Below are positions 1-6,769 of a stretch of DNA of 18,980 bases, one piece after another. The notes beneath the pieces are model-generated. The model saw nothing but the letters and a program-made list of their open reading frames with translations. It was not told the DNA's origin and ran no database searches. Origin of the DNA: UBA1732 sp045114455 (GTDB taxonomy: Bacteria; Verrucomicrobiota; Lentisphaeria; Victivallales; UBA1829); NCBI GenBank assembly GCA_045114455.1, contig JBGUKN010000105.1, positions 1-18,980 of the forward strand, written 5' to 3'. Positions within the stretch are counted from its first letter, which is position 1, and the number at the start of each line of letters is the position of its first letter. Both the position numbers and the translations under genes were made by a program.

Positions 1-660
1 CACCTGATCCTGACCATGCCGGAGACCATGAGCATCGAGCGTCGCAAGCTCGCGCAGGCGTACGGCGCTGAGATCGTGCTGACCGAAGGAGCGAAGGGCA
101 TGAGGGGCGCGATCGCAAAGGCGCTCGAACTTCGTGACGCCAATCCCGGCTCGTTCATCCCGCAGCAGTTCGAGAACCCGGCAAACCCGGCGTACCACAA
201 GGCACACACCGGTCCGGAAATCTGGGCGGATGCCGACGGCAAGGTCGATGCGTTCGTGGCGGGCGTGGGCACCGGCGGCACGCTGACCGGTGTCGGCGAG
301 TATCTGCGCGAACAGAATCCGAACGTGAAAATTTTCGCGGTCGAACCGGACACCAGCCCGGTCCTCGCGGGCGGCGCGCCCGGACCGCACAAGATCCAGG
401 GCATCGGCGCAGGCTTCGTGCCGAAAGTGCTGAATACCAACCTCATCACCGAGGTGATCGGCGTTTCCGCGGAAAACGCGGGCAAGACCGCCCGTGCGGC
501 CGCCGCGCAGGAAGGCCTGCTTGTCGGCATCAGTTCCGGCGCTGCTCTCTATGCCGCTCTTGAGCTCGCAAAACGCCCGGAATTCGCCGGGAAACGCATC
601 GTGGCGCTCCTGCCCGACACCGGCGAACGTTACCTCTCCACCTGGCTCTTCAGCGAGTGA
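1..660 (+). CDS. cysK: Cysteine synthase (O-acetylserine sulfhydrylase), 3' part
   Basis: PLP enzyme that makes L-cysteine from O-acetylserine and sulfide in the cytoplasm. The frame is open from base 1, so the gene starts upstream. The visible 219 codons are about the last two thirds of a family member of usual length near 305-310 residues. Visible landmarks are the asparagine-rich substrate-loop region QQFENPANP, the glycine-rich phosphate-binding loop GVGTGGTLTGVG, and GISSGAAL with the C-terminal LLPDTGERYLST. The PLP lysine lies in the missing N-terminal part. The ATG at 16 falls inside the conserved LTMPETMS(I/L)ERR segment and is not the true start. The small Cys-rich gene follows 35 bases later on the same strand. 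CysK is favoured over cystathionine beta-synthase or CysM because of the compact C-terminus. Confident on family. Confidence 0.93.
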   Translation, partial: HLILTMPETMSIERRKLAQAYGAEIVLTEGAKGMRGAIAKALELRDANPGSFIPQQFENPANPAYHKAHTGPEIWADADGKVDAFVAGVGTGGTLTGVGEYLREQNPNVKIFAVEPDTSPVLAGGAPGPHKIQGIGAGFVPKVLNTNLITEVIGVSAENAGKTARAAAAQEGLLVGISSGAALYAALELAKRPEFAGKRIVALLPDTGERYLSTWLFSE

Positions 661-695
661 ACTGATTTCTGAACTTAAGCACAGGGAACATGACC

Positions 696-947
696 ATGAA
701 AAGATACATTCTTCCCCTGATCCTGCTGGCCGTCGGAGCCGGGATTGCCGCCGCCGCTTCCTTCGCGGCGAAAGAAGATGATTGCTGCCATTCCGCAAAG
801 AGCTGTTGTGAGGCGAAAAGCGACTGTTGCAGGACCGTGTCCGTCTCCGCGGTAAAAGCCGATTGCTGTCAGCCCGTTCAGGACTGCTGCGAGGTTGTCG
901 GCGACTGCTGCGGAATCGTGAACGATGCTGAATTCGCAGGCCGGTGA
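696..947 (+). CDS. Small secreted protein with six Cys-Cys dyads, unknown function
   Basis: I do not recognise a named family. The protein is 83 residues long and begins with a short basic end (MKRY) and a hydrophobic stretch up to about residue 24, which reads as a signal peptide or membrane anchor. The rest contains six CC pairs, five of them DCC, separated by 4 to 14 residues. This suggests metal binding or disulfide cross-linking outside the cytoplasm. An in-frame ATG at 690 is possible, but the AGGGA at 683-687 is only 2 bases from it and 8 bases from the ATG at 696, so 696 is preferred. It sits between cysK and nadA. Its stop is 1 base before the chosen nadA start, so it is probably co-transcribed with the cysteine and Fe-S enzyme genes around it. 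A role in thiol, metal or copper handling is only inference. Confidence 0.72.
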   Translation: MKRYILPLILLAVGAGIAAAASFAAKEDDCCHSAKSCCEAKSDCCRTVSVSAVKADCCQPVQDCCEVVGDCCGIVNDAEFAGR

Positions 948-948
948 T

Positions 949-1854
949 ATGGCCATACTGGAGGAAATCGCCGAACTGAAGGCGAAACGCAACGCCCTGA
1001 TCCTGGCACACAACTACACGAAGCCGGAAATCCAGGACATCGCGGATTTCGTCGGTGACTCGCTGGAGCTCTCCCGGAAGGCCGCCGAATGCACGGCCCC
1101 GGTGATCGTGTTCTGCGGCGTCCGCTTCATGGCGGAAACCGCGAAGATCCTGTCGCCGGACTCCATCGTGTTGCATCCGAACCCGCTCTCCGGGTGTCCG
1201 ATGGCGGACATGGCGGACCCGGACGCGGTCGCTACCTACCGGAAGGAACACCCCGAGGCGCTGATCGTGGCGTATGTGAACACGACCGCCGCGACCAAGA
1301 CTGAGGTCGACCTCTGCTGTACCAGCGGCAACGCGGAAAAGCTCATTTCCACGATCCCTGCGGAACAGGAGATCCTGTTTTTGCCGGACGCCAACCTCGG
1401 CAGCAATATCGCGTCCAAGCTGAACCGGAAGATCGACCTGTGGCCGGGCTGCTGCCCCACGCACAATAAGATCATGCCGGAGCACATTCAGGCCGCGAAG
1501 GAGAAACATCCCGGCGCGCTCGTGCTGGTCCATCCCGAATGTCGTCCCGCCGTGGTCAAGCTCGCGGATCAGGCGCTTTCCACCGGCGGCATGCTGAAAT
1601 TCGTGCGGGAATCCGATTGCCGTGAGTTCATCATCGGCACGGAATGCGGCATCCTGCACCGGATGAAAAAGGAGAACCCGGAGAAGGAATTCTATCCGCT
1701 CGAACCCGAGGTTCTCTGCCCCAACATGAAGCGGATCACGCTCGAAGACGTGCTGTTCGCCCTGCGCGACCTCGAACCCCGGATCGAGCTGGACGAAGCC
1801 GAACGGAAGAAGGCGAAAGCGCCCATCGACCGCATGCTGGAGATCCTGCCGTGA
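949..1854 (+). CDS. nadA: Quinolinate synthase
   Basis: 4Fe-4S enzyme that condenses iminoaspartate with dihydroxyacetone phosphate to quinolinate in NAD biosynthesis. Conserved blocks are ILAHNYTKPEIQDIADFVGD, VRFMAETAKILSP, a VNTTAATK-like segment, PDANLGSN, the HPEC block, GTECGILHRM and CPNMKRITL. The three expected cluster cysteines are in SGCPMAD (83), WPGCCPTH (168) and CPNMK (257), numbered from the ATG at 949. The first two numbers match those I recall for the Thermotoga enzyme, which supports this start. An ATG at 925 would add eight residues (MLNSQAGD) overlapping the upstream gene. GCAGG at 936-940 is a fair ribosome site for 949. At 301 residues the length is normal. The last codon overlaps the mnmA start (GTGA), so the two are translationally coupled. 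No nadB or nadC is in the window. Confidence 0.95.
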   Translation: MAILEEIAELKAKRNALILAHNYTKPEIQDIADFVGDSLELSRKAAECTAPVIVFCGVRFMAETAKILSPDSIVLHPNPLSGCPMADMADPDAVATYRKEHPEALIVAYVNTTAATKTEVDLCCTSGNAEKLISTIPAEQEILFLPDANLGSNIASKLNRKIDLWPGCCPTHNKIMPEHIQAAKEKHPGALVLVHPECRPAVVKLADQALSTGGMLKFVRESDCREFIIGTECGILHRMKKENPEKEFYPLEPEVLCPNMKRITLEDVLFALRDLEPRIELDEAERKKAKAPIDRMLEILP

Positions 1855-2891
1855 AGATTGCCGTGGGACTATCCGGCGGCGTCGATTCCTCGGTCGCGGC
1901 GGCTTTACTCCGAGAACAGGGGCACGAGGTCGTCGGCATCACCATGAAACTCTGGCGCGAGGGGCGTTATAAGGGCGGCGACAAGGACGCGTGTTTCGGG
2001 CCCGGCGAGGCGGAGGACATCGCGAACGCGGAAGCCCTGTGCCGTCAGCTCGGAATCGAATACCGCGTGTTCGACTGCGCGGACGAATACGAAAAGGTCG
2101 TGCTGGACTATTTCCGCACGGAATACCTCGCCGGACGGACGCCGAATCCGTGCGTGCGGTGCAATGCCTTCATGAAGTTCGGCGTGCTGCCGCAACTGGC
2201 GCGGAAATCCGGCGTGGCGTTCGACAAGTTCGCGACGGGGCATTATGCCCGGCTACGCGAGGAGAACGGCACGGTCCATCTGTTCCGCGGCGTGGAAGAG
2301 AAGAAGGACCAGTCGTATTTCCTCTATCGGCTGAACCAATCTCAGCTCAAGCATCTGCTGTTCCCGCTCGGCGGCATGACGAAACAGGAAGTCCGCGAGC
2401 TCGCCGCCCGCTTCGGGCTGAGCGTGAAGGACAAGCCGGACAGCCAGGATTTCTACAGCGGCGACCATGCGGAACTCCTGAATACGCCGCCGCGCGAGGG
2501 CAACATCGTTGACACGGCGGGAAACGTGCTCGGCAGGCACGACGGATTCTGGCATTTCACCATCGGCCAGCGGAAAGGGCTCGGCATCGCCGCGAAACAT
2601 CCCCTGTACGTGCTGGAGCTCAATCCATGCCGAAACGAGGTCGTGGTCGGCAGCGCCGACAACACCCTTCAACATGAGCTCAAACTCGTTGACTGCGCCT
2701 GGATCACTGACGAGCCCTCCGGCGAGGTGCAGGTGAAGGTGCGTTCCGCCTCGAGCCTTCGAAATGCGGTGTTTGAGGCGGGCAAGCTCGTTTTCCCCGA
2801 CGGCATCACGGCCGCCGCGCCCGGCCAGTCGGCGGTCCTGTACCGCGACGACGAGGTCCTGGGCGGCGGGATCATCGAATCCGCGGAGTGA
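1851..2891 (+). CDS. mnmA: tRNA-specific 2-thiouridylase, variant lacking the usual second catalytic Cys
   Basis: Thiolates U34 of tRNA-Lys, -Glu and -Gln in the cytoplasm, using ATP to activate the uridine. The GTG start overlaps the nadA stop by four bases, and the protein begins directly with MKIAVGLSGGVDSS, the PP-loop ATPase motif (residues 8-14). In-frame sequence further upstream is antisense-like read-through inside nadA. Other landmarks are RTPNPCVRCNAFMKFG (97-111, with C101 and C104), the tRNA/ATP block FATGHYARL (127-135), KKDQSYFLYRL (151-161) and FTIGQRKGLGI (236-246). The length of 346 residues is slightly short but complete. Where most MnmA proteins have SxxxCF(I/V), this one reads KPDSQDFYSGDHAEL (195-209) with no Cys. 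The CxxC at 101-104 may carry the chemistry or a Fe-S cluster (inference). A 2-thiouridylase-like paralogue with another role is possible but less likely. Confidence 0.92.
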   Translation: MKIAVGLSGGVDSSVAAALLREQGHEVVGITMKLWREGRYKGGDKDACFGPGEAEDIANAEALCRQLGIEYRVFDCADEYEKVVLDYFRTEYLAGRTPNPCVRCNAFMKFGVLPQLARKSGVAFDKFATGHYARLREENGTVHLFRGVEEKKDQSYFLYRLNQSQLKHLLFPLGGMTKQEVRELAARFGLSVKDKPDSQDFYSGDHAELLNTPPREGNIVDTAGNVLGRHDGFWHFTIGQRKGLGIAAKHPLYVLELNPCRNEVVVGSADNTLQHELKLVDCAWITDEPSGEVQVKVRSASSLRNAVFEAGKLVFPDGITAAAPGQSAVLYRDDEVLGGGIIESAE

Positions 2892-3047
2892 CCGTAGCTG
2901 CCTCAAATGGCGCGTCCTCTCCATCGGCGAGACCATCAACTGGGGGCACCGCGGAGATTCGCCGCACTGCCGCGGAAAAAACATCTGAAAACTGAGCTCA
3001 AAACAACTTTTTTTAAGAAAAATCTACCATTTTTGTTTGCTTTTGGC

Positions 3048-3076
3048 TTGACAAATCGATTTTTCTGGTGTATATT
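3048..3076 (+). promoter_or_regulatory. Sigma70-type promoter upstream of the secretin genes
   Basis: TTGACA (3048-3053), 17-base spacer, TATATT (3071-3076). The predicted transcription start is near 3083. It sits in an AT-rich island and resembles the promoters at 14211 (+) and 16148 (-). Confidence 0.75.
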
Positions 3077-3087
3077 AATTCTGTCGT

Positions 3088-3115
3088 GAACGGGATTTCA
3101 GTTCCGTTCTTTTTT
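3088..3115 (+). terminator. Intrinsic terminator or attenuator right after the promoter
   Basis: GAACGGGA (3088-3095), 6-base loop, TTCCGTTC (3102-3109) give an eight-pair stem with one G-U, followed by six T (3110-3115). It begins about 5 bases after the predicted transcription start, so transcripts from the 3048 promoter would end at about 33 nt unless the hairpin is bypassed. Confidence 0.65.
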
Positions 3116-3123
3116 GTTTGAAA

Positions 3124-3152
3124 TATACATTACTATATTGGTAGCGTATAAT
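3124..3152 (+). promoter_or_regulatory. Second candidate promoter for the secretin genes
   Basis: TATACA (3124-3129, four of six bases match the -35 consensus), 17-base spacer, and a perfect TATAAT (3147-3152). It lies downstream of the terminator-like hairpin and could supply full-length secretin mRNA with a leader of roughly 220 bases. The -35 is weak, so this is tentative. Confidence 0.35.
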
Positions 3153-3380
3153 TCGAAACAAATCGTCAAACAAACCATCAAACCACCCTCGAACCGATCT
3201 GTCCAAGGAGAAGTCACCAAAGAAACAAGCAACACCCCCGTCTTCCCCGAAAGAAACCGTCCCTCCGTACTCCAAGATTCCATGGTCTTCCGAATGCGAT
3301 GTTGTACGTGTTTTGCCGCGGAATAAAGCTTCATCCACCCCAACACAACTTCAATCAACACCACAAACAGGAAATCAGCC

Positions 3381-4937
3381 ATGAACAACAGAAAACATAT
3401 TCTCGCCGCCCTTCTGGCGGCCGGCATCGCAGGCGCGCCGCTTCTGTACGGCCAGGCGCCGGAAGAACAGGACATCCGGACCATCCGTCTCCTGCAGGAC
3501 GACGGCCAGGTCAACATCGTCAGCAAGGTTTACGAACTCAAATACCTCAAGGCGACCGACATCCGCCCGTTCATCGAGGCAGCGGTCAAACGTTACAGCG
3601 TCGCGTCCAAAGTCGACCGGGTGAACTACTCGAAGGCAAAGAGACAGATGATCGTGGTTTCGACCGGCGAGGACTTCATCCCGTACGTGGACGAGCTGGT
3701 CGCCGGACTGGATCAGCCGGGCAAGGAAGAGAACGGCTCCATCATCAAGGGCACCGGCGTCACGAAAATCACTTACAACCCCAGCTACCGTGCCGCAGAA
3801 GATATCGTGCGCCTCATCAACGATGGCACGATGAAAACCCCCGAAGGCCGTGCCTACCTGAACAAGGACACCAACACGATCTACTGGAAGGACGATGAGC
3901 AGGCCGCTCTGGCGATCCTCGCGTGGGTCAAGTACCTCGACCGTCCTGTGCCACAGGTCAATCTGCGCCTCAACTACTATGAGATCCGCGAAAGCGACCT
4001 GCGCGACATCGGGCTGGACTACCTTGCCTGGAAAAACGGTCCCGGCCTGGACCTCTTCTCCGCCGGATACAGCGCCGGAAAAGTGTTCTCCAGCGAATCC
4101 ATCCTGAAGCTGATCAGCGGCGCGGCGAAATTCGCCGACATCACGAAGCATTTCACCACCTCGTGGGGCTACGGGGCGTTCTTCACGGCTCCGCAGTTCG
4201 ACATGAGCTTCGTCCGCGTGCTGCAGCAGTCCGGCAACGCGAAACTCGCGGCGCACGCCGACCTCACGTTCGTGAATACGCCGATTTATGACGTGGCCTC
4301 GCTGAACACGCATCTGCCGAAAGTCTACACCGCCACGCTCACGCCCGGCTATGAGAACATCAACAAGGATTCCGACGACCGCACGCATATCGTGAAGGGC
4401 GCGGACAGCCGCCTGACGCTCTCGGTCATCAACCCGGTGATCTGCTTCGGCGCGTCGCAGGACGACGTCGCTGCGAACGGACAGATCCCGTCCTCGGAAG
4501 AATTCTACGCGGCGGACAACGGCGGCGTGGTCTTCGCCTACAACCTGCTTTCCGAGACCGTGACCGAACGCAGCAACCGCGGCGACGAACTCGGCAATAC
4601 GAGCGCCGTTTCCGGTGAGCTCACGCTCGGATTCAAGACCGAAAAACTGCTGGCGACCTACGTCCGCGAACAGGATGTGGAACAGACCGTCGGCATCCCG
4701 TTCCTCGTGAGGATCCCCGTGCTGAAATACCTCTTTGGCACCACGACCACCATCAAGGAAAAGACTTACGTCATCGTGACCGGCGAAGCGAACCTGGTGC
4801 ATCCGAACGGCGAAACGCCCGTCCCGGTCAGTCGCGAAGTCGCAGCCACCCCCGTCGAGCCCGGCGAAGCGAACCTGATTCATCCGAACAGCGAAACGTC
4901 CGCCCCATCCGACCGTGAACTGGCATCCAACCTCTGA
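3381..4937 (+). CDS. Exported secretin-domain protein (type II/III secretion or pilus secretin family)
   Basis: 518 residues. A signal peptide covers about residues 1-25 (NRK then a hydrophobic alanine/leucine stretch ending LLYGQA). Residues 49-114 look like a secretin N-domain (YELKYLKATDIRPFIEAAVK ... IVVSTGEDFIPYVDEL ... LDQP), and about 130-210 form a second such unit ending in KYLDRPVPQVNLRL. The C-terminal secretin-like core ends with GIPFLVRIPVLKYLFG (438-453) and KTYVIVTGEA, the typical final beta-strand block. After that come two copies of a 27-residue unit instead of the usual short end. The ribosome site AGGAAA precedes the ATG. The next gene encodes a paralogue 20 bases downstream. 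No ATPase, pilin or inner-membrane partner is nearby, so the secretion substrate is unknown. It may form an outer-membrane channel or be a secretin-derived surface protein. Confidence 0.8.
   Translation: MNNRKHILAALLAAGIAGAPLLYGQAPEEQDIRTIRLLQDDGQVNIVSKVYELKYLKATDIRPFIEAAVKRYSVASKVDRVNYSKAKRQMIVVSTGEDFIPYVDELVAGLDQPGKEENGSIIKGTGVTKITYNPSYRAAEDIVRLINDGTMKTPEGRAYLNKDTNTIYWKDDEQAALAILAWVKYLDRPVPQVNLRLNYYEIRESDLRDIGLDYLAWKNGPGLDLFSAGYSAGKVFSSESILKLISGAAKFADITKHFTTSWGYGAFFTAPQFDMSFVRVLQQSGNAKLAAHADLTFVNTPIYDVASLNTHLPKVYTATLTPGYENINKDSDDRTHIVKGADSRLTLSVINPVICFGASQDDVAANGQIPSSEEFYAADNGGVVFAYNLLSETVTERSNRGDELGNTSAVSGELTLGFKTEKLLATYVREQDVEQTVGIPFLVRIPVLKYLFGTTTTIKEKTYVIVTGEANLVHPNGETPVPVSREVAATPVEPGEANLIHPNSETSAPSDRELASNL
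4782..4925 (+). repeat. Imperfect 81-base tandem duplication at the 3' end of the first secretin gene
   Basis: Two units begin at 4782 and 4863 (period 81 bases, 27 codons). Each encodes GEANL(V/I)HPN(G/S)ET followed by a Pro/Ser-rich stretch and RE(V/L)A. The duplication is in frame and extends the tail beyond the secretin core. The first unit overlaps the end of the conserved VIVTGEA strand, so the tail probably arose by copying the end of the core. Confidence 0.8.
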
Positions 4938-4957
4938 TTATGAAAGGAACATGAGCC

Positions 4958-6667
4958 ATGAACAACATCAAGACCTTATTTGCGATCCTCGCGACGGCTT
5001 CCATCCCCGCGTTCGCCGAAGATATCGACCTCATCCCGCATCAGATCCCCGGCAACTATAAGTCGGATGCAAACTATTTCCCGAGCGCCGGTTACGGCAG
5101 CAGCACTGTCCAGACCCAGCTGCGCGTGGATGTGAAGGAATCGGAAGGGGCGGTCCGTTTCGTCCGGACCAACACCGACCCGTTCGTCATCACGAAACTC
5201 TACACGCTGAAACACGCCGAGCCCTACGCGCTCCGCGGCTATCTGCTGAGCGTGGTGCAGGGCGTGAAGATCCTCGGCAACCCGGTATCGGTGGACGCGG
5301 TGAAGTTCAACGACGGGCGCAGCGTCCTGCTGGTCTCCGCCGAGGACTACCGTTTCGAAAACGCCGGCAACGGCGAGAGCATCGACGAGATCATCGAACG
5401 CCTGGACCAGCCCGGAATCGGGTATTCCATGGGACGTCCGAAATACATCTACTTCCCGAAAGTGAACGCCGCGGCCAACCTGAAGGAAATGCTGGTGAAC
5501 GTCGGCGCACACACCCGCGATGAATTCATTGAGTTCACGGGCGGCACGGATGCGCTCACGGTGGACGGCGGCCTGAACGCACTGTTCATCGCGGCTCCGA
5601 ACTGGAGTCTCGCCAGCATCAAGGAACAGCTGGAGCAGTACGACCGGCCGATGCCGGAAATCCGTCTCGAATATCAGCTCGTCGAAATCAGCGCGGAAAA
5701 CGATGACAAGCTCGGCGTCGACTTCCAGAGCTGGAAGAACAACGACGGCGTGGACTTCTTCTCCGCGGGCGGTCGCTACCGCAACAACTGGGCGAGCACG
5801 TTCGCGGGCGGGATCGACGGTTCCCACTCCAGCCGCACCGACTTCTTCAACTTCAACCCGAAGTGGAACTCGGAATACTTCGATTTCCTGACCTCCACCG
5901 GACGGGCGAAAGTCGTGACGCAGGGTGTGATCGTGGCAAAGAACCGCCGCCAGTCGACCGTTTCGGTCGGGACCGGCCTGTTCTACGAAAAACAGACGCC
6001 CATTCCGGACACCACGATCAACGACAAGATCCCCGGCGAACATGAGAAACTGCCCGACGAGGCGAATCTCGCCGTTCACCACGGCAACACCCAGACCACG
6101 ACCGCCGCGAACGGATTCCGGTTCGAGCTGGATGTGACCCCCGTCGTCACCGGGAAAGCCTCCATCCTGCCGATCAGGGTCTCCGGCACGAGCCTGCTCG
6201 GCTGGAACAGCGACGGCTCCCCGCGCCTGAACAAGTCCGAGTTCGAGACCGAGGTCCATATCGGAAACGAAGGCAAGGATTTCGTGATCGGCGGCATCAA
6301 GCGGACCAACGTGATCCGCAGCGTCTCCGGCATCCCGTTCCTGAAGGACATCCCCATCCTCGGCTGGGCGCTTTCCTCCGAAAGCGAGACGACCCGTACC
6401 TCCGAACTGGTGCTGATCGCCCGGGCGGAACTCTCCGGTCCGTTCGACACCGCGCCGGAGATCATCCGCAACGACATCTCCACGGTCGTCGACAAAGTCT
6501 CGTACGGCGCGGAACACCCGATCACCAACCTCGGATTCCAGCAGCTGCTTCTTGACAGCGACGACAGGTTCGAAAACGGCAAGACCGGCGAACCCGAAAT
6601 CGTCGAGCCCGAAGAGAATCCCGAACCCGACACGACCGGCATCCCCGGACCGATCCAGGATGCCTGA
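4958..6667 (+). CDS. Second exported secretin-domain protein
   Basis: 569 residues, paralogous to the upstream gene. The signal peptide covers residues 1-20 (MNNIKTLFAILATASIPAFA, cut after AFA). The N-domain at about 79-150 reads LYTLKHAEPYALRGYLL ... VLLVSAEDYRF ... IIERLDQP. A second unit ends with LEQYDRPMPEIRLEYQLVEI. Both proteins share the sequence (L/F)G(L/V)D(Y/F)xxWKNxxGxDxFSAG after this point, which is direct evidence of duplication. The core ends with RSVSGIPFLKDIPILGWALS (from about 454) and ELVLIARAEL, and is closer to the secretin consensus than the first copy. The C-terminal 40 residues are acidic and Pro-rich (EPEIVEPEENPEPD). The ribosome site GAAAGGAAC precedes the ATG. 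It is probably in one transcript with the first gene and may co-assemble with it in the outer membrane (inference). Confidence 0.82.
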   Translation: MNNIKTLFAILATASIPAFAEDIDLIPHQIPGNYKSDANYFPSAGYGSSTVQTQLRVDVKESEGAVRFVRTNTDPFVITKLYTLKHAEPYALRGYLLSVVQGVKILGNPVSVDAVKFNDGRSVLLVSAEDYRFENAGNGESIDEIIERLDQPGIGYSMGRPKYIYFPKVNAAANLKEMLVNVGAHTRDEFIEFTGGTDALTVDGGLNALFIAAPNWSLASIKEQLEQYDRPMPEIRLEYQLVEISAENDDKLGVDFQSWKNNDGVDFFSAGGRYRNNWASTFAGGIDGSHSSRTDFFNFNPKWNSEYFDFLTSTGRAKVVTQGVIVAKNRRQSTVSVGTGLFYEKQTPIPDTTINDKIPGEHEKLPDEANLAVHHGNTQTTTAANGFRFELDVTPVVTGKASILPIRVSGTSLLGWNSDGSPRLNKSEFETEVHIGNEGKDFVIGGIKRTNVIRSVSGIPFLKDIPILGWALSSESETTRTSELVLIARAELSGPFDTAPEIIRNDISTVVDKVSYGAEHPITNLGFQQLLLDSDDRFENGKTGEPEIVEPEENPEPDTTGIPGPIQDA

Positions 6668-6696
6668 CCGAATTATCAGGAGAAATAAAAGCACCT

Positions 6697-6730
6697 GCCG
6701 CGGATGCGACAAAGCATCCGCGGCTTTCTT
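6697..6730 (+). terminator. Strong hairpin with T-rich tail between secretin and importer genes
   Basis: GCCGCGGATGC (6697-6707), 6-base loop GACAAA, perfect complement GCATCCGCGGC (6714-6724), then TTTCTT. The eleven-pair GC-rich stem most likely ends the secretin transcript. No promoter is visible in the 40 bases left before the next start codon, so it may also work as an attenuator for the importer operon. Confidence 0.75.
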
Positions 6731-6769
6731 CAAGCCAAAAAATCACTGCCATATAAGGAGACATTGAAC

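Larger units (their letters stand above)
2892..3380. other. Intergenic region between mnmA and the secretin pair
   Basis: No convincing gene in 489 bases. The first 95 bases are GC-rich and look like old coding sequence or mnmA 3' flank. From about 2990 the composition turns AT-rich. It then holds a near-consensus promoter (3048-3076), an intrinsic terminator starting 12 bases after the -10 box (3088-3115), a second weaker promoter candidate (3124-3152) and about 230 bases of leader rich in C and A ahead of the secretin gene. Short open frames here (for example 3114-3326) lack ribosome sites and protein-like composition. Confidence 0.6.

Noticed and set aside
780..930. CRISPR-like or direct-repeat array suggested by repeated GACTGCTGC-type words
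   Set aside because: Spacing is irregular and in frame. The words come from repeated Asp-Cys-Cys codons of the small secreted protein.
1644..1850. In-frame N-terminal extension of mnmA
   Set aside because: It lies within nadA. The SGGVDSS motif sits in the normal place when the GTG at 1851 is used.
3114..3326. 70-codon open frame in the secretin leader
   Set aside because: No ribosome site, mixed composition and no similarity to a known protein type.
3375..6733. Long minus-strand open frames (about 500 and 585 codons) opposite the two secretin genes
   Set aside because: The plus-strand proteins have signal peptides, ribosome sites and family motifs. The antisense translations are rich in Arg, Asp, Val and His, as expected from reading GC-rich codons backwards.
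6704..6769. N-terminal extension of the first binding lipoprotein
   Set aside because: It would be coded by the terminator hairpin and would bury the signal peptide. The ATG at 6770 has a good ribosome site.
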